From Vigna angularis (Eukaryota; Streptophyta; Magnoliopsida; Fabales; Fabaceae), in contig NC_068970.1 in assembly GCF_016808095.1 (NCBI RefSeq), forward strand, positions 14,738,501 to 14,802,500: a stretch of 64,000 bases of DNA, written 5' to 3'. The notes beneath the pieces are model-generated. The model worked only from the letters and a program-made list of their open reading frames with translations, did not search any database and had not been told where the DNA came from. Positions 51,621 to 64,000 of this stretch are shown here, one piece after another. The number at the start of each line of letters is the position of its first letter. Position 1 is the first letter of the stretch. The position numbers and the translations under genes are program-made.

Positions 51621-51789
51621 GTGTTTGGATACTATGATACATTTTTAATGGGGAAATATGATTTTATGCCTCTTATATTTGCTTATTGTCTTGACTTTTA
51701 TGTGTGTTTGGATACTATGATACATTTTTAATGGGGAAATATGATTTTATGCCTCTTATATTTGCTTATTGTCTTGACTTTTATGTGCT
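51621..51789. repeat. Perfect 83-bp tandem duplication
   Basis: The segment beginning gtgtttggatactatgatac is present twice head to tail, at 51621 and 51704, with no difference that I can see over 83 bp. This indicates a recent local duplication inside the CACTA element. A 22-bp tandem duplication (attcaaaaagtttcactaaa) lies nearby at 51418-51461. Confidence 0.93.
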
Positions 51790-52164
51790 TGATCATTCAC
51801 AGTGGCATTTTGTGCCTTCTAGGATGTCCTGGTTTTTATATTTGCATTGTATATTAATAATAATTTTTTATTCATTTATATTTAAATTTATTAAGCAAAC
51901 TAATTCATTATTATATGAAGAGGCTATCTCATTCCAACTTCCTATAATATGATTTATGTACATAATATGATTTATGTAGATAAAAAGTGAAACAGAAACA
52001 ATCTAATAAAGTAGCTAATTATGAAATTAGCTCCTGAAATAAATCCCTTGATCTAAGTGGATTAGTTCTCAAAGTTTAGTAAATTCATCTTATGTAGTGT
52101 TTCGTTGAATATCGTCACTTATTTTAACCTTCCAATCCTCTTGGCATGAACAGAGGTCATTTTA

Positions 52165-52827
52165 ATGGACAAATCATGGATAGACATGCCTCGAAATACA
52201 AGTCAATATATGAGAGGATTGAATACCTTCTTGGACTTTGCACTCACTAATAGTGGAGTTAGGGGAAAGATAATATGTCCATGTCCAAAATGTAATTTTA
52301 AGAAATGGCAAAGTCGTGAAGAAGTAAAAGAGCACCTAATTATTAAACCTTTTCCAAAAGGGTATATATTGTGGCTTTTACACGGGGAGAGAAGAGTAAA
52401 TGACGAAGCACCTCAAGTAATGGCCGAAGCTCCTCAAGTAACGGTTGAAGAAGATGGTGGAAGAGTTGAAATTAATGATAATATGTGTGAAATGATTAAT
52501 GATGTATTTGCACATCATTGCTCTAACAACGACATGACGGATGATGATGAGATGGGTGCAGAGTCAAGCCATACTAGAAGTCATGATGGGACATATTTTT
52601 TTGAATTAATGCAAGATGGACAACAAAGCTTATATGAAGGATGTGAGAAATATTCAAAACTTTCTTTCTTGGTGAAGTTGTATCACATCAAATGTCTTGA
52701 AGTATTTTTTTTTTCAGTGGCTGAAACTGGTTTTAACTATTTAAGTTATTTACAATTTTTCATTTTCTTTGTTGGTATACTTTATTTTTCTTATTTTTTT
52801 CCTATGAATACACGTGATACTTCTTAA
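52165..52827 (+). pseudogene. TNP2-type transposase, N-terminal transposase-associated domain only
   Basis: Residues 1-75 are the transposase-associated domain (PF13963 type) of CACTA TNP2 proteins. They begin MDKSWIDMPRNTSQYMRGLN, then a zinc-binding-like CPCPKCNFKKW and a downstream HL-II-PFPKGYILWLLHGE. An acidic linker follows, with two copies of EAPQV and a D/E-rich stretch to about residue 155. The frame then runs into hydrophobic, AT-rich sequence without homology (from about residue 170) and stops at 220 aa. Intact TNP2 proteins are several times longer; the catalytic Transposase_21 domain is absent. The reading frame up to the break has no internal stop. Confidence 0.88.
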
Positions 52828-53455
52828 ACACACTTATGTTTAAGCAACAATATTCAATATTAATTTATTATTTGGAGTATAAGATCTGGAGGTTAACCTA
52901 AATATTCTTGTTAATTTTTTTTATGTAACACTACTTTAGAAATTACAACAAGGTGGAAGAGATGTGAGTTTGTGAAGTATGATTATGTCTTATAGAATCA
53001 TAGACAACTCTGGTATGGTTAGATGATTTAGAAGTTACATACAATACACCATATGTAATATGTGAAGATTATATGACTAGTTTTGTATTGTTTAGTATAA
53101 CATACACAGTGTTTGATTAAACAACATTTTAGTTTTAAAGAAATCAAGTGTCACACTTGTATAACTAAAATCAAGAAACAAATACAGTAAAAAATTACAA
53201 GAAAATATTATTTGTAAATTACCTGTGAATTCATCTCAAACCTCACCTAAACATGTTTGACTCAGCGTAAACAAGATTCAATTTAACTTATATTTAGAAA
53301 GAATAATATTTTTTTCTAATTCAACCAAATTTGAATCATTTTGGTTCAAAACAAAGGAATCTCACTGATTTGTGTTTGACCTTGTTGTTTTGAAATTGTG
53401 CACTTGTTTTCTCTGATTTGAACAATTTCACTATTTTATTAAATGTTGAATGTAG

Positions 53456-54026
53456 GAAAAAATTGAAGCATATGAATCCACAACATCGTCTCAATCCAAA
53501 AAAATATCCCGTTCAGATTCATTAGCTCATGCTTTAGGAATCCAAGAGCATTGTGGACGCGTTCGCGGTCTAGGTTTGGGTCCTTGCCCATCTAAAGTCT
53601 TTGGAGTCAAAGCTCGTTCTCATGGTGGATCATCTTCAGCTGCCCCTTCTAATGATGAATTACAAACTCAGGTTAATGAATATTTTATCAATTACTTGGT
53701 TTGTTCCTTTTATGATTAACTTGTTAGGTATCATTTTTCTTTTTAAATAATTTCATCTGTTATAGGTATCTTCATTGACATCACAAGTCAATGACATGAC
53801 ATCACAAGTCAATGAAATGAAAGAAATGATATCATTTATGTTGCAAAATTATCAAGGTCAATTGCCTTCAAAGTTTGCTGGATTTCAACCATCGGTAATA
53901 ATTACTAAATTTATCTGTATGATTTTTTTTTAAAATATATAACCAACTAACTATTAAATAATATTGTAGGTATCTGATCAAGGAAGTGTGCCAAACGATG
54001 AATATAATGAAGATGAAGAAAATTAG
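53456..54026 (+). pseudogene. TNP1-type CACTA transposase, C-terminal exons
   Basis: Three exons (53456-53671, 53766-53894, 53970-54026), each bounded by AG and GT and each a whole number of codons (72, 43 and 19 including stop), join without interruption. Exon A has SLAHALGIQEHCGRVRGLGL followed by GPCPSK, typical of the C-terminal part of plant En/Spm TNP1-like (Transposase_24) proteins. Exon B is a short heptad-like stretch (SLTSQVNDMTSQVNEMKEMI), likely coiled coil, with a SQVN(D/E)M duplication. Exon C is an acidic tail ending in a stop. The upstream exons are missing. The intact splice sites suggest these exons could still be transcribed with the 52165 exon, but that is inference. Confidence 0.8.
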
Positions 54027-55406
54027 ACATGTATGAACAATTAGTTATGTCTGGCTTGATATGGTATGATGTTTTGAGGATGCAAATATCACCTGTCATC
54101 CTTTTAGTCTTTTAGTTGTGTATGTATTGATATGCTAGTATCTTTTGTGCTTTCATAAAGCTGCCAAACAAGGGAAGGATCATCCTCATCAGTCCCTAGG
54201 CTAGTCTCCATGTATATTTCATCTTTTGAATCACTTCCCTTGTTAGTCTCTTAAATATAGTTCTGGTTTTATTATGGCTATTTCTAAATATTAATATGGT
54301 TGTTTCTAATGAATGAGTTTCATCTGTTTTTGGATATTTTATATTTTAAACATTTTATATCTGTTTTATTTATATTTATACTTGAGGAATTAACTCACCT
54401 CTTCCAAACTGTTTGAATGAAGTTGAATCAGTATGTATCAGAATCAGAAGATTAGCAACAGTAGGAGTGGAGAAAATATCAGGATAGAGTGACCCTAGTA
54501 ATGAATGCAGTGATGTGTTAAGTTGGTTATCAAAAACATGTAGTAATGAGTCTCCATTCTCATTCTTGTCTTTTTCTTACTTCTCCAGCTGCAAGTTTTT
54601 AATCAGAAGTATTTAAAATCAATCTTTCAGTTCTTAGTGTAACTAAAGTTTATTCAAACATTACATTGAAACTGTTGGTGGCAATGGTTAGTGGGGTATG
54701 GTACTTTCATAAATATGTCTATGGCCTGAAAATTTATAGTAATTTCGGTTTATTTGATGAATCCCATTAACTAATATCAACATATCATTTATTTGATGAA
54801 TCTCTCATACTAGCAAGAGTCTTTTAAAACCAAACATGAAATGTACTTGAACACAAAATTATGAGATGGTTTGGGGAAGAAATTGTATTATAAAGCAGAG
54901 GGGTTGTTTTTGTACTTTGAAGCTTAGTGGAAAGTGGAAAGACAATCTAAAAAGGTGTCCCAGATCTCCTAAATGTTTTATTTTTGTATTTGTTTTAAAC
55001 TTTGTTAGATTATAAAATGATTTTTATTTTTGTATTTATTTCAAACTTTGTTGGATTATAAGGGTGGCTGCTTTGATGGAAAGATTTGGAAAAAGGATAT
55101 ATTTGTAAATAAAAATAAAAAGTTGAGCTATCACTACATTTCCGGCGGTTTTAGAGGAAACCCTTGGAAATAGGGGCGGTTATAAGAAACCCTAGCTATT
55201 CCCGACGGTTTCTACAAAACCCCGGTTATTTCCGGCGGTTTTTCAAAAACCCCTGGAAATTGCGGTGGTTTCGTAGAAAACCGCCGGTAATGTTTAGCGG
55301 CACTGCTTTTACCAGAGCTTAATGAAACCGCGGGAAACGAATTTTCCAAGGGTTAAAACCGCCGAAAACGCTAAAAATAACCCCTTTACATATTTTTGTA
55401 GTGATA

Positions 55407-57589
55407 ATTCAGACATATTATATTTGAACCAAACAACCCTGTAAACAAATAATAATCCAATTGATTACGTCTGCACGTTCCACTGTAAAGATTTCGATTA
55501 TAAAATCGAATTTAATTTACCTTGAAATCAAGTGGTATTAAATTTAATTGGCATTAAATGAATTATTTTAACTTCTAGGATTAAATTTTGAAAATAATTC
55601 TTTTTATTAAATTTGAAAAAAAAAGGAATATATGTTAGCATAAATATTAAATAAAAATTTAAAATCATTTTAATATTCCACCTAACAAATTTCAAAATAT
55701 ATGAATCCTGGATGCGATGCGTAAACAAGACGCACAATATTAAAAAGAATATTCTATGATAAAATCATCATTCCAACACAAGTTAAGTTTTTAAAATGAT
55801 AAAATTTTATTTTAAGTAAATATAATCAAAACTGATCTTGTTAAAATAAGAGAAATGAAATTATAAGTTATTATAAAATATTTTTATCATAAATTGTGTG
55901 GAGCTCACAATGTATTAAGGGACTGAAAAAGGTAGTAAAATAAATACTTAAATTTATAATGGAAAACATAAAATCATATTTAGATTAACTTTTATTAAAT
56001 TTATAATGAACTGAAAGTTGATGTCCATAACTAGAAAAAAATATTTATTTTTTCATAGAATTTGCGTATGAAAGTTCAGCAAACACTTTAATTTAGTTTT
56101 GATTATCTTTTTAAAGAATTCTTAATAGACGTTGAAGACTTGTAAATGTACACAAAATGTTTTTTCTTAATTTTTCTTAAGACATTCACGGTAAGAGCTT
56201 TTAAAGAATGTATTTAAAGTTATTTTATGCAAAGAACCTTTTTGGAAAGACAGAACGATAGTCTTTATTTTTGCAAAGTCTGCAACTTGTATCAGCCCGT
56301 GTTATACATGATAAAGAAAAGAAGTAATATGTTTAGGCTTGGTAAGCATGTTTTGTAATGGAGGAGATACATAAATAAGTCACACACATTTAATATTGTA
56401 TAGAAAATATTCAATGTGTCTACGTGCTTAAACATGTCAACAAGACAGAGAAGATGTGAGGCATACAACCTCAGAATGGTTCCAAAAATATTTGTAACAG
56501 AAAGACCCATAAAACTCTTACAATAAATTTTTAGTCATCTTTAACCTTGTGTGAGTCAAAACTCTATTTGTATTTATAACAACGTAAGAAATTGTTCATC
56601 ATCTTATATTCATATTACAACATTATTCTCTTTTAGTAAATAAAAAATGTTATAGTTTATATCAAAACTTTTGTTTATCAAAATGTTTTAATTAGGAGTG
56701 GTTGAATAGTACTCATACTTAGTCAAAAGTGATTGTATCCAAAGCATTCGTTTTATTTAGTCAGGAGTAGTTGTATTGAAATTACAATTATCGTTTAGTA
56801 ATGAACTTCTGCTCCAAGTTCTTAACTATAAATTCAATTTTAGAATTAGTACCTATAAAGTTTTTAAAATAAAAATTGACAAAAGTAAACACATTTAATT
56901 ATTTATAAAAAAGTTAAGAAAAAAATAGATATAATTAAAAATATTAAATGAATACATAACGAAGAAAATTACTTAACAATGAGATTAAGAAACTTACATA
57001 ATAACAAATTGCAACACGAGACATAAAATTAATTTTCAATGTTCTCTTTTTAAAATGGTTTTCTAATGTGTTCGACCAAATCTTTATTTTCTTTTATGTG
57101 AATAAGCTTTGTGTCATTGAAATATTTTTCTACTGTAGTTTTTATATCAAACAAATCAATATTATCATAAGTGATTATGCTCTAGTCCTCTTCCTTTCTC
57201 TTGAACTATGTTGTTTTTTTTATCCTAATTAGGTAATCCCTAATAAACTTGTGTCGGGTGACGTCTCTAAATTTGAAGACAATAAGTATCGATAGCTAAA
57301 TCCATGCTTCTTTCGTGAAGAGTTATCCATAAGATATACATACCATTTTAGTTTATCTCCCAAGAATATAATACAACTTTAAATATATGACTTTATCATA
57401 CTTATAAATCTGCAACGTTCTTTAAACTTTCACTTTTCTTTCTATGGGTGTCTTATTTGTAACATCCATCAAATTTTTGAGCTCGATTCCATCAAGATTT
57501 AAAAAATGTCTCTAACCTTTTCACAAATTGAAGGTGTTTTTCATCATGGTCTCTCGTAAACTATTCTAACTCTCCTCCCTCACCCTTTG

Positions 57590-57660
<71 letters not shown>

Positions 57661-58500
57661 CTGCATCGCATGCATATCCAATATAATTACACTAACTAGT
57701 GGGTGACATAGATTAAAATAGGGACATGGACCGAACAAGTTACTTCTTTGCACAAATCAAACTAATCCAACTAGTGGGTTTGGCTCAAAACATCGCTCTC
57801 AAACAACTTTTCCTTTCAAATTTTATATTATACCCACAAAAACAATAAAACAAAAACTAGTGCATACCAGCCTGAGAGTAGTGTTGAGATGTCAAACCAA
57901 GGTTCAACAAACATTTATATATACAATACAAGACAATAGATTTACGTTACGTGCCCCAAGATTATGGCCGTTGACAAAATTTAAAGTAGTCCAAATCAAA
58001 TGCCAAACCCAACTTCACGGCACATTTATCTACATAAGACAATATGGCCGCTGACGACAAAACACCCTAGATTCTCGGAAGAGAGCTAAATGTTAGAAAG
58101 AAACAACTAAGCTGTCTGAGAATTTATTTAGACTCACGGACAAAGCATGTTTATAGTAAGTAAGGATTATATACGTTTTAAGATTGAAATGTAGAAGAAA
58201 ACAACGTCCTACGCTACTATTATTGGTTAACATGGAGACTGACATTTAAATTATTAACTGATAAGGAATCTTATTATGTGGTGTAAATTAATTAGAAATG
58301 TTCATTCTCAAATTTGGAATATTAATTGTCTTAATAGCAAGCAATACCATGGATTGCACAATCTATCACTCCAAAGGAAGATGGATTCTGAGGAATAACT
58401 ATGAAAGTGTTATTCATGACACGATGTCTGCATTAAAAGCATACCTAATCAGCCAACTCAACTCAAATTCTACAAGAACATGAACCTGGTAAACCTCTGA
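55407..58500. other. Intergenic AT-rich DNA
   Basis: No gene or bounded transposon was recognised. It contains a (TA)n tract (57593-57655). The plus-strand frame near 57860 contains two copies of an (ag/tc)-caa-tt-acatttat-tata-type segment about 125 bp apart and is not a gene. Confidence 0.5.
57593..57655. repeat. (TA)n microsatellite
   Basis: A pure TA dinucleotide run of about 62 bp. Confidence 0.95.
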
Positions 58501-58635
58501 AAACAATGCTGGTCCCGATACACAGTCAAGAAGATTACAGACAAAACAAACAAGGATAGACGACCAACAACTAGGAATCCTCCCATTACAATGTTGTCAG
58601 CAGCAAATGCAGATAGAATGAACTCTATGAATCAG

Positions 58636-60444
58636 TTACCCTGCTGGAAGCGACACGTTAATGTCAGTTGGCTTATTCTTGGCCTCTGCCGGCATAGCAG
58701 ACCAACTTTCTCCGCGGATGGAAGTTGCTGATGATAGAATTGGTATTGGATCAAGAGTGGAGATGGGAACAACTGCTGCTGCTGTCACGCTTGATATAAC
58801 TTCATGTTTCTGTTTTCTTGGCTTCTGCTCGTGTTGGTTTCCTGCCAGAAAACTTCCTACCACTACCTGATACATATCAGTTAATTGGAAAATAGAATAG
58901 TCAGAATCATCTAAAACTTGTCATTGAATACTAAATTATCATCTAGTACATGAAACTTGAAACTAAATTGTTTTTACATTTCATCCAAACAAATTCTATT
59001 ATATATTTGTGTGTGAAGCATATTAGTCCATTGACTTTAGGCCTATGCATACTTGGTAGATTAAAAAGAAAGAAGAATAAATCTATGAATTGAAAACGTA
59101 CCTGCACAGGACTTGCAGCCACCAATAAACCAGCTACTCCTCCACCTACAACACGTCCATCAGGGCTTGCCAAAGATACACTCATGCCACCGGATCTGCT
59201 TCGTGTTCCTCCACTTTCATTGGGCATGAATGAGCCAGATAAAGACAGAATTTCAAACCGTCCCTGTAGAAACAGTAGCAAGAGAGATTGGATTTCTTCT
59301 TGTGATAGACCAGAGTAGTTTTAGGAACGCTAAGTAATACTACAAATATGACTGCAGAATGAAAAGAAGTCAACCGGTGGAGCTAGAGTTTTGACTTTGT
59401 TTAATGAAACTATTGACAGCAATCAGCAGCAGTAACCAAGAGCAATAAACTGCAACAGCGTACCCAAAGGCAAAAACATGGAAAATAAAGGATATGCTAG
59501 AAATCAAATGCAAAAAACAAAGTTCAGATAGGCAGGAATGGTAGCATTATTTAACAGTGCAGATCATAAAATGCACTGTGGAATTATATGAAAATTCTCT
59601 TCTCACCATCTGATTGATGACGGCCTGACAAGAGAATATTTATTTTATTGCACCTCATTAGTTCAAAGTTCTTTATCAGTTTAGGAATTCAGAAAGATCG
59701 AACAATCTGCTAAGCATATTCTAATATTAACTTTCATTGAAACCATTGCCTCTATCTAAAGTAGCAACTGATCCGAAATTTTCAAACAGTGAGAAAAGAA
59801 AAACACAGCAAAGAAGAGGCACTATACGTTTACATATGATAAACGTCTAGTTTGAATTCCAACATAGTTTAAAAAAAAAAATCAGAAAAAAGAGAATAAG
59901 AAGACAGAAAAAGCGACAGATTCATCCTTTGAATAGTTACACTTCTAATCATAAAAGAAATGACACATCACCATTAAATATAAACAATTAAAATTTAGAG
60001 CATCATAATAATAAGAGGAAGGAACAACATAGCAGTAGGTTATCAACAAATATTTGGATTATGTATTTTTTGAAAAAGGGTAAATGCAAATTCAATAATC
60101 GAGCGGATAACAGTAGCTGGCATATAAAATTTCCTCAACAAATGTTTCTTAATTAAAATAACTAAAAAAATTTTTTTTTTTCATGTAATAAAATGATAAT
60201 ATGAAATTGCACAAATGATTCACCTCATATGTCAATGTACCCCCAGAAGAATCGGGCTGACGAAGTGTGACACTTGATATGACACCATTAGCTGAAAGAA
60301 TGCATATAGCTCGAGGCCCTTGCTGAGAAAATGATATTACCTTCATAGTCACATCCTAGGATAACAAAAAGAAAGCAGTTCTTTCTTGTCAACCATCATA
60401 ACAAATATTTTTCACTTATCACAGAAAAGAACAAGCTGCAGTAT

Positions 60445-60493
<49 letters not shown>

Positions 60494-62807
60494 CTTTTGA
60501 TAATTAATGGTTCATCTATCATCCAATCATCACTTTGTATGGCAAAAGGCACGCAACATATGTTAAACTCAGAGCATGAGGCCAAAGGAAAAGTGAAAAA
60601 CTGACCACAGGGGAAACATATGAAGGGGGAAGGAGAAAAAAAAGTAACAGATGCAATGATTATTTTTGGTGGAAGTTTTGTTTCCAACCAAGAAAAATGT
60701 CAGATATATTAGTTCGGCAATGATTTTGGCTACTCCCTGACCATGAATGTGAGAAATGTTATTTTGCATTGGGTAACAGATATTTCTGACACTTACCTCC
60801 CCAGAATTAACAGTGATGATATGGGGAGTGAAATTAGCACCAACTGAGCATGCAACCCATTCACCTGAACAAGGTAGAAAAATAAAATTAACATTAAAAT
60901 AGGAAATGAGAAAGTCTCAGTTTCTATTATAAGGCATTTTAAATATAAGCCAAATAAAGAATGGCAATATTTATATCAGATTTTCCATCTAAAAAGTTGA
61001 AACATTATATTGTCATAGATTGAATGAATAATGTGGCGCATGTCAAGAACTACTTGTAAATTTCATTTTAAAACTCAGCATAATGTTGATTAAATAAATT
61101 ATACATATAAGTTTTTTCTTCCATTACCTTCGTGCCAATCAAACAATATTATCAAGTTTAATTAAATTTTCAAGTAAAAAAATGTATACAATCCTTCGCA
61201 GGAATAATTCAAAAAATCTTGTGATAATGTTACAAAAGCCACTCATTCCAATTTCAAGCATTTACCAAGAGTTTCCACAGAAATTTAAAACTGACATTCA
61301 TATACATGTGTAAAAGCAAATTTGGAAAAAATTCTTACATCATGGAAGATTATTATTGAAAGGCAAACACTTATTGATCAGGCAAATTACCAAACAAACA
61401 AAAAAAAGAGAGGCAAAACTGAACAATACATTAAAAATAATAATGGAATGCAAGACATTTATAATGTATCCAATACATATCAAATATCATATTATTACGA
61501 CACAAACTACCTTCGGGAAGCTTAGACTATTGAAATTTAAACCTCTATTTAATTTTTGTAGAGATTGAATAGAAATAATGATTATTAGAGCGTGATGAAA
61601 GAGTCTGTTTCACATTTAAATCTGAGAATAATATTAGGTTGGCGCGCATGAGTGTAGATATATATATCCGAAGAAGAAAAGAGACAATCGATATTAGCCT
61701 CGTCATCGAGAAAGCAGTAGAAGAATGAAGGACCACGTAATAGCATTGCATCATGTATGAACTAAGAAGTACTAAATAGCGTTGGTTGATGTGAGAAGAG
61801 CAAAAGGAGGACCTGATGTCAACTTGGACTTTGGACCTCACCTCTTGCCAAACAACACACACTCAACCAATGCACAACAATATTAAAGTCCTTCCATCAC
61901 TCTACCCCTAGAAAGCAACACCCACAACACTACTATCCTACCACATACACACCCACAACCACAAAATCCAAATAACTAAAAATAAATAAATAAAAAATCA
62001 GCATTTTTACTTTCCTCCTATAAATCCAAGAGTGTTCCCCATGAGTAGCAGACGGTAGTACTTAACTAACATAGTACCTAGAAAGATTTGGTTTGGTTTG
62101 GGTTCCTACGATCATGTTTGAACTGCAAAAACGACAGACATAACGAGATTCCACCGTCCCATACCGACCCACAAAGCAAACTCACTTTTCAGGACAACAA
62201 TTACCCTAACTTAGGTCATCCAATCAATCAAAGGTCCCACACTCTCAATGTGCCTCTCCCTCACTCTCATTCCACTTCCCTATAACCCAATTTTTCATTT
62301 TCCATTTTCCATTTTTCCAACACCAAAATCCAACGCACAACAAAATATACTACCACTTCAACTCAAACTACTTTTTTTCCTTTAAAAATAAACTCAAACC
62401 AAAAAGATTTGTTTATTACCTAAATTCTCCAACTCAAATTTCGCTTTGCTCACGGAACTCGTTGGTTTTATTTTTCCGCGCTTCTCCGACGAGAAATCGA
62501 TCACCGGCGGCAACGGAGCGGAGGAAGATATCGGCTTCGGAGACAGCGCCATGGTCACCGAGCCGTCCGGTGCGTACTTTCTCGGGCGCCCTCTCTTCTT
62601 TTTAGCCGGCATCGTCGCCGGCGACGCTTCCATCGCTGCCGTGTGCGGTGGTTGTGCCGGAGGAGCACTCCCCGCCGTCGCCGGAATTTGCGTCGTGGAT
62701 CCGCTTGCGGGAGTTGGGTTGTCGGTCCTCGGAGCTACATGGTAATCCGACGGAGCATCCGATCCCACCACCGTAACGCCGCCGCTGACACCGCCACTTG
62801 ACTCCAT
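58636..62807 (-). CDS. AHL: AT-hook motif nuclear-localised protein (AHL family)
   Basis: Five minus-strand exons (62807-62420, 60864-60797, 60355-60224, 59263-59102, 58866-58636) join in frame through GT/AG introns to 326 aa. The N-terminal 65 residues are rich in G, S, P and T. The AT-hook KRGRPRKYAPDG is at residues 71-82 and binds the minor groove of AT-rich DNA. A second possible hook, SEKRGKIKP (108-115), lacks the GRP core and is degenerate. The PPC domain covers about 130-255 (GEWVACSVGANFTPHIITVN, QQGPRAICILSANGVISSVT) with the conserved GRFEIL core at 197-202. The C-terminus is a polar tail after VVVGSFLAGN. AHL proteins form trimers through the PPC domain and regulate transcription. 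The particular AHL member is not assigned. Confidence 0.95.
60445..60490. repeat. (CT)n microsatellite in AHL intron 2
   Basis: About 22 CT units lie within the second intron of the AHL gene. Frames through it (poly-RE or poly-LS) are artefacts. Confidence 0.95.
60865..62419 (-). other. Large first intron of the AHL gene
   Basis: This 1555-bp intron has the donor GTAATA directly after codon 129 and an acceptor TTCAG. The segment 61800-62350 is C-rich on the plus strand, unlike the surrounding AT-rich intron, and could contain regulatory sequence. No second gene was recognised. Confidence 0.7.
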
Positions 62808-64000
62808 GTTCAAACACTTGTGAAGTAGTAGTCACACATAACATAAACTAAAATCACGCATCAGTATCTCATTTTTTTCCTCAACAATTCAATCACTCGA
62901 ACTCCTCTCTACTATCCTGGGAAAAAATATTTTAGAAAATATGGAAATTTATGGCAGAAAATGAGAAAATCAAATTAGAAGTTTGAGGAGCTGAGCATAA
63001 AAGAAGATGAGAAAAATCTTGAGGTTTGCAGGCTTTGCATAAATTTTGTGGTTAAAATAAATTAGTAGGATTGGATGAAACTGGAAAAATTAAAATGATG
63101 AGCTGAAATTTTGTTGGAGAAAATAATGAGTTTTGATAAATATAGATGGGGAAAATATTGTGCAGAAAGAAAGAGTGAAATTTGAAATATTTTGAGTTTC
63201 CAAGGGAAATGAAAATGGGCAGATAAAATGAATCCTTGTTTTTGTTGATCAGGTAATTGAGTTCCTAACTTTCCTAAGACTGTCCAAATTGAGATTAAAA
63301 AAACAAAGGAAAGGAAAAGGAGATATACTGAACAGGGGTATTAAAAATTATTTTAGTGAATTAATATTTAATTGGGAAATAATATTTTAAAGGAAATAAT
63401 TATTTGGTTTTGGTTGGAATCTGGTGGAGAAATGTATAAAATAGTATTAAAGTTGTTGGGAGGGGCTTTCTTTTTCTTTCCCCAATTAAAAAATATATAA
63501 TAATGTGTGAATATGGACAAAGGAGAAAAAAAATAAAGAAAGAAAAAATAAAGAAAGAATCACCACACGTTACCATATGATTTTATTAGGTGAATGAAAA
63601 AGTAAAATAGGTTGCCATGAACCAAAGAAACTACCCTCCAAAGGAAAGGGAAGGCATGCTAGAGACTCTCTCAAGGCAACCCATGAATGACAATATCATA
63701 ATACCTATTACCCAAATACCAACTTTGGTTTCTCCCATCAATTCTATCTATTAACTCTCTCTCTCTCTCTCCATCTTATTTCATTTTTAAACATAAATCA
63801 TCTCCATCCAGCTGTATAACAATTCAAATTATACCCTTCGACAATTTTTTTATACAAACAAAACTCCAAATCATTAAATAAATTATTAATTATTTTATAG
63901 AGTTTTTATGCATTCAGTGTTAGATTTAAAATAATTTTATTTGAAGAAAAGAAATGTACGTTTTAAAATAAACCGAAATTTTCATTTTAAGATGTGTTAA
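62808..64000 (-). promoter_or_regulatory. 5' flank of the AHL gene
   Basis: Probable 5' UTR and promoter on the minus strand, followed by ordinary AT-rich intergenic DNA. A short (CT)n run sits at 63758-63772. No other feature was seen up to the window edge. Confidence 0.45.

Larger units (their letters stand above)
48376..55403 (+). mobile_element. CACTA (En/Spm) transposon, 7.0 kb, internally deleted
   Basis: The left terminus is CACTACAAAAATG and the right terminus, reverse complemented, is CACTACAAAAATATG. A 3-bp target duplication ATA flanks it at 48373-48375 and 55404-55406. Subterminal regions carry repeated ggcggttt and aaaccgcc-type words: 48395-48475 on the left and, more densely, 55140-55375 on the right. 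Inside are a TNP2-type N-terminal exon (52165-52827) and three exons of a TNP1-type C-terminus (53456-54026). The catalytic transposase core is missing, so it is presumably non-autonomous. The region 48540-49170 looks like a leader (ctaaaccctaacc). Confidence 0.93.

Noticed and set aside
60386..60687. Frames with poly-LS and poly-RE tracts
   Set aside because: They translate the (CT)n microsatellite in an AHL intron.

Overview
This is a gene-sparse, AT-rich stretch of plant nuclear DNA. Five protein-coding genes with normal GT/AG introns are separated by long non-coding tracts packed with transposable elements. The gene families are all typical of flowering plants. The exon sequences and the TE families look most like a legume of the Vigna/Phaseolus type, but that placement is an inference from memory and no search was run.

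Genes. (1) 1596-2326 (-): the 5' part of a sterol C-4 methyl oxidase (SMO1 type); its last exons lie beyond the left edge. (2) 24324-24892 (+): a small two-exon ubiquitin-like-fold protein of the At4g22758-like (DUF7054) family. (3) 33107-35662 (+): a four-exon cornichon homologue, an ER cargo receptor. (4) 37904-41123 (+): nine-exon CLPR2, the non-catalytic subunit of the chloroplast Clp protease. (5) 58636-62807 (-): a five-exon AT-hook/PPC-domain nuclear protein (AHL family). They are ordinary single genes and form no pathway or cluster. CNIH and CLPR2 are same-strand neighbours 2.2 kb apart.

Mobile DNA by region. 4-5.3 kb: a decayed hAT-type MITE and a TWA-flanked PIF/Harbinger-type (Tourist-like) MITE. 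12-14.6 kb: two more members of the Tourist-like family, one of them inserted in a dead LINE. 16-22 kb: a diverged element rich in a GACCGAACGGTC-like word, split by a 3.5 kb CACTA transposon (18272-21815, TSD ACT) that carries two exons of a GH1 beta-glucosidase. 26.2-28.4 kb: a probable MULE with an almost perfect hAT MITE (27685-28235, 8-bp TSD) in its right arm. 29-31 kb: an inverted-repeat structure and a tandem array of roughly 380-450 bp units. 31048-32590: a 1.5 kb Pack-MULE with long TIRs, a near-perfect 9-bp TSD and a captured LRR receptor-kinase fragment. 41.4-45.7 kb: a dead Ty3/gypsy element in which the reverse transcriptase is joined to the integrase tail, followed by a 110-bp higher-order minisatellite. 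48376-55403: a 7.0 kb CACTA element (TSD ATA) that keeps the first domain of the TNP2-type transposase and the last exons of a TNP1-type gene.

The most notable content is the pair of gene-capturing DNA transposons from two superfamilies within about 13 kb, the internally deleted CACTA with possibly functional end exons, and the nested insertions that give a relative age order. I found no tRNA, rRNA, CRISPR array or organelle insertion.
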